Notes under the pieces: model-generated
The model's input: the letters and a program-made list of their open reading frames with translations, nothing else
What the model was told of the DNA's origin: nothing
Database searches by the model: none
Position numbers and translations under genes: made by a program
Shown: in pieces, positions 62,676 through 64,000 of the stretch
Layout of the letters: the number at the start of each line of letters is the position of its first letter
How positions within the stretch are numbered: the stretch's first letter is position 1
Assembly: GCA_022393335.1 (NCBI GenBank)
Contig: JAJEKB010020870.1
Span: forward strand, 767,651-831,650
Source: Macrotrachela quadricornifera
Taxonomy: Eukaryota > Rotifera > Eurotatoria > Philodinida > Philodinidae
DNA: 64,000 nucleotides
Direction of reading: 5' to 3'

Positions 62676-64000
62676 GTTTTAGGGGTAGTACAACTGATGA
62701 AAATAAAGCGCGAGCAATAGTACTCGCTCATCTTATTTCGATATCTATTCATCTCAAATATCTGCGAGTACACCATTTTGAATGGCTTTTGCATGTTATT
62801 GAATATGTAAGTATTATTTATATCAATGCTCTTATTTGGATTTCGATACTTTAATTATATTATTTAAAAATAATTTCAGCAAATGTATCACTAAACCAAT
62901 TATCAAAGTAAAAAAATAGATTTGTTCTTTATGTTCTAAACAAAATAAATAAGGTGATTTAGTTGGTCTTAAGTATTTATATAAATTGTAGAAAATTATG
63001 CAATGCAATAGGAAAAAAGTCTCAATATTTTATCGTTATTTCATCTTCGATTAAATTGAAAAGAAAAACATTCCGTATTAGTTCGACAGATAAATTATGA
63101 TTGAACCAAAATTTGAAATATATGATTTTTGTATGAAAATTATAGATTCTTGAGATTTTATAATAAATTGCAAAGAAATAATAGATTTTGTGTAGTTTTT
63201 GGTGAAAAGTTTTAATTTTATTCATTTTTATAATTTTTTGGAATTTTCGATCTTATACGATCATTTTCAACATACCATGACCTTATATACTAGATATTAC
63301 AAAACATAAAAAAAAATAATAACCTAGACAAACATGAACATGAAACAAAAATGAAAAGATTATAATTGAAACAACATTAACATTCACATCATGACCATTG
63401 ACTTCATTATCTGATGTTGAGGGTGAGGGTGAGGGGTGTGAGGGTGAGGGTGGGTGAGGGTGGTGGTACCTACTATTTCTTTCCAATTTTTTATAAAATC
63501 TCAAGAATCTATAATTTTCATACATTATTATATAAACGTAGTACACAATAACTTGAGTGATATATTACACGTATATTGGTATTGGATTTGATCAACATCA
63601 GATAATGAAGTCAATGGTCATGATGTGAATGTTAATGTTGTTTCAATTATAATCTTTTCATTTTTGTTTCATGTTCATGTTTGTCTAGGTTATTATTTTT
63701 TTTTATGTTTTGTAATATCTAGTATATAAGGTCATGGTATGTTGAAAATGATCGTATAAGATCGAAAATTCCAAAAAATTATAAAAATGAATAAAATTAA
63801 AACTTTTCACCAAAAACTACACAAAATCTATGATTTTTGTGATAAAATATTTTTGATTTGTTTTTATTTTACTTTTAGGCATCTGATGAACTAAGAAAAA
63901 ATGCACTGCATACTGTTCGATATGCTGAATTTAGAATTCCTGGTTGTCATTGTTCTAAAAATGAAAAAAATCGTGTTGGTCAAAATCTTGTACCTTTTCT
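62676..64000 (+). CDS. F-box family protein, further exons, runs off the window
   Basis: Two exons are visible: 62676-62806, after a T-rich acceptor, and 63879 to the window end, after ACTTTTAG. They read FRGSTTDENKARAIVLAHLI, IHLKYLRVHHFEWLLHVIEY, then ASDELRKNALHTVRYAEFRI and NRVGQNLVPFL. I recall this as the conserved C-terminal part of bdelloid F-box proteins, where it follows a Leu-rich middle as in the preceding F-box entry. The incoming phase (1) fits the donor at 58678, giving a Ser codon across the junction, so one gene spanning 55858 to beyond 64000 is likely. The intron 62807-63878 contains a large palindrome. A second, truncated F-box gene is the alternative. Confidence 0.65.
63181..63831. 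repeat. near-perfect 240-bp palindrome with G-rich telomere-like loop
   Basis: The arm 63181-63420 is the reverse complement of 63592-63831, essentially without mismatch apart from one base in an A/T run. The 171-bp loop starts with a G-rich array (63421-63470) of GGGTGA units. It then carries a reverse complement (about 63488-63525) of the sequence just outside the left arm (about 63131-63165). It lies in an intron of the F-box gene and there is no transposase. Confidence 0.9.

Noticed and set aside
63283..63546. 87-codon minus-strand frame with Pro/His/Ser repeats
   Set aside because: It is the translation of the G-rich loop and palindrome arm, within an intron; no independent coding support.

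Overview
The window looks like nuclear DNA of a small metazoan. It is strongly AT-rich and uses the standard genetic code with AT-biased codons. Genes are compact and cut by many very short introns (about 45-100 bp, GT...AG). The protein families are animal ones: Kv channel, TRPC channel, VMAT, CK2 alpha and exportin-1. A bdelloid rotifer, perhaps of the genus Rotaria, is the best guess. The reasons are the gene style, the F-box gene type at the right end (which I recall as abundant in bdelloids), and a polypyrimidine-AG close before many start codons, as expected for spliced-leader trans-splicing. This assignment is inference; no database was searched.

Left, gene-dense part (1-24.6 kb). The 5' part of an ATAD2-type AAA/bromodomain gene (minus) runs off the left edge. 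Then on plus come a Shaker-type Kv channel, a TRPC-type cation channel, an unrecognised eight-pass membrane protein, a vesicular monoamine transporter and an intronless six-blade kelch protein. On minus follow UVSSA (transcription-coupled repair), a SNX1/SNX2 retromer sorting nexin and casein kinase II alpha. The ion channels and VMAT are excitable-cell genes. The rest are housekeeping genes, and nothing suggests they act as one pathway.

Middle (24.6-42.4 kb). A 5 kb gene-poor stretch holds a ~600 bp fold-back element, a small element with TTAA ends like a piggyBac MITE, and decayed coding fragments. A complete exportin-1 (CRM1) gene and a leucine-rich-repeat gene follow on plus. Next come more fold-back elements, a GC-rich CCGCGG/TTAACC palindromic block, a 45-bp tandem repeat holding a 10-N assembly gap, and an SLC49-type MFS transporter.

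Right, accessory part (42.4-64 kb). There is little intact coding sequence. It holds a long fold-back element, a broken HAT1-like gene lacking its acetyl-CoA-binding exon, a second broken gene of unknown family, and a 968-bp transposon-like element with a 9-bp target duplication, packed with TTCGCCAATTGGCGAA palindromes. The right end is an F-box gene (plus, continuing past the window) whose ~4 kb intron is filled with transposon-like inverted repeats. Its last visible intron carries a near-perfect 240-bp palindrome with a telomere-like GGGTGA array in its loop.

Exon borders were read by eye from splice signals and reading-frame continuity, so they may be off by a base or two.
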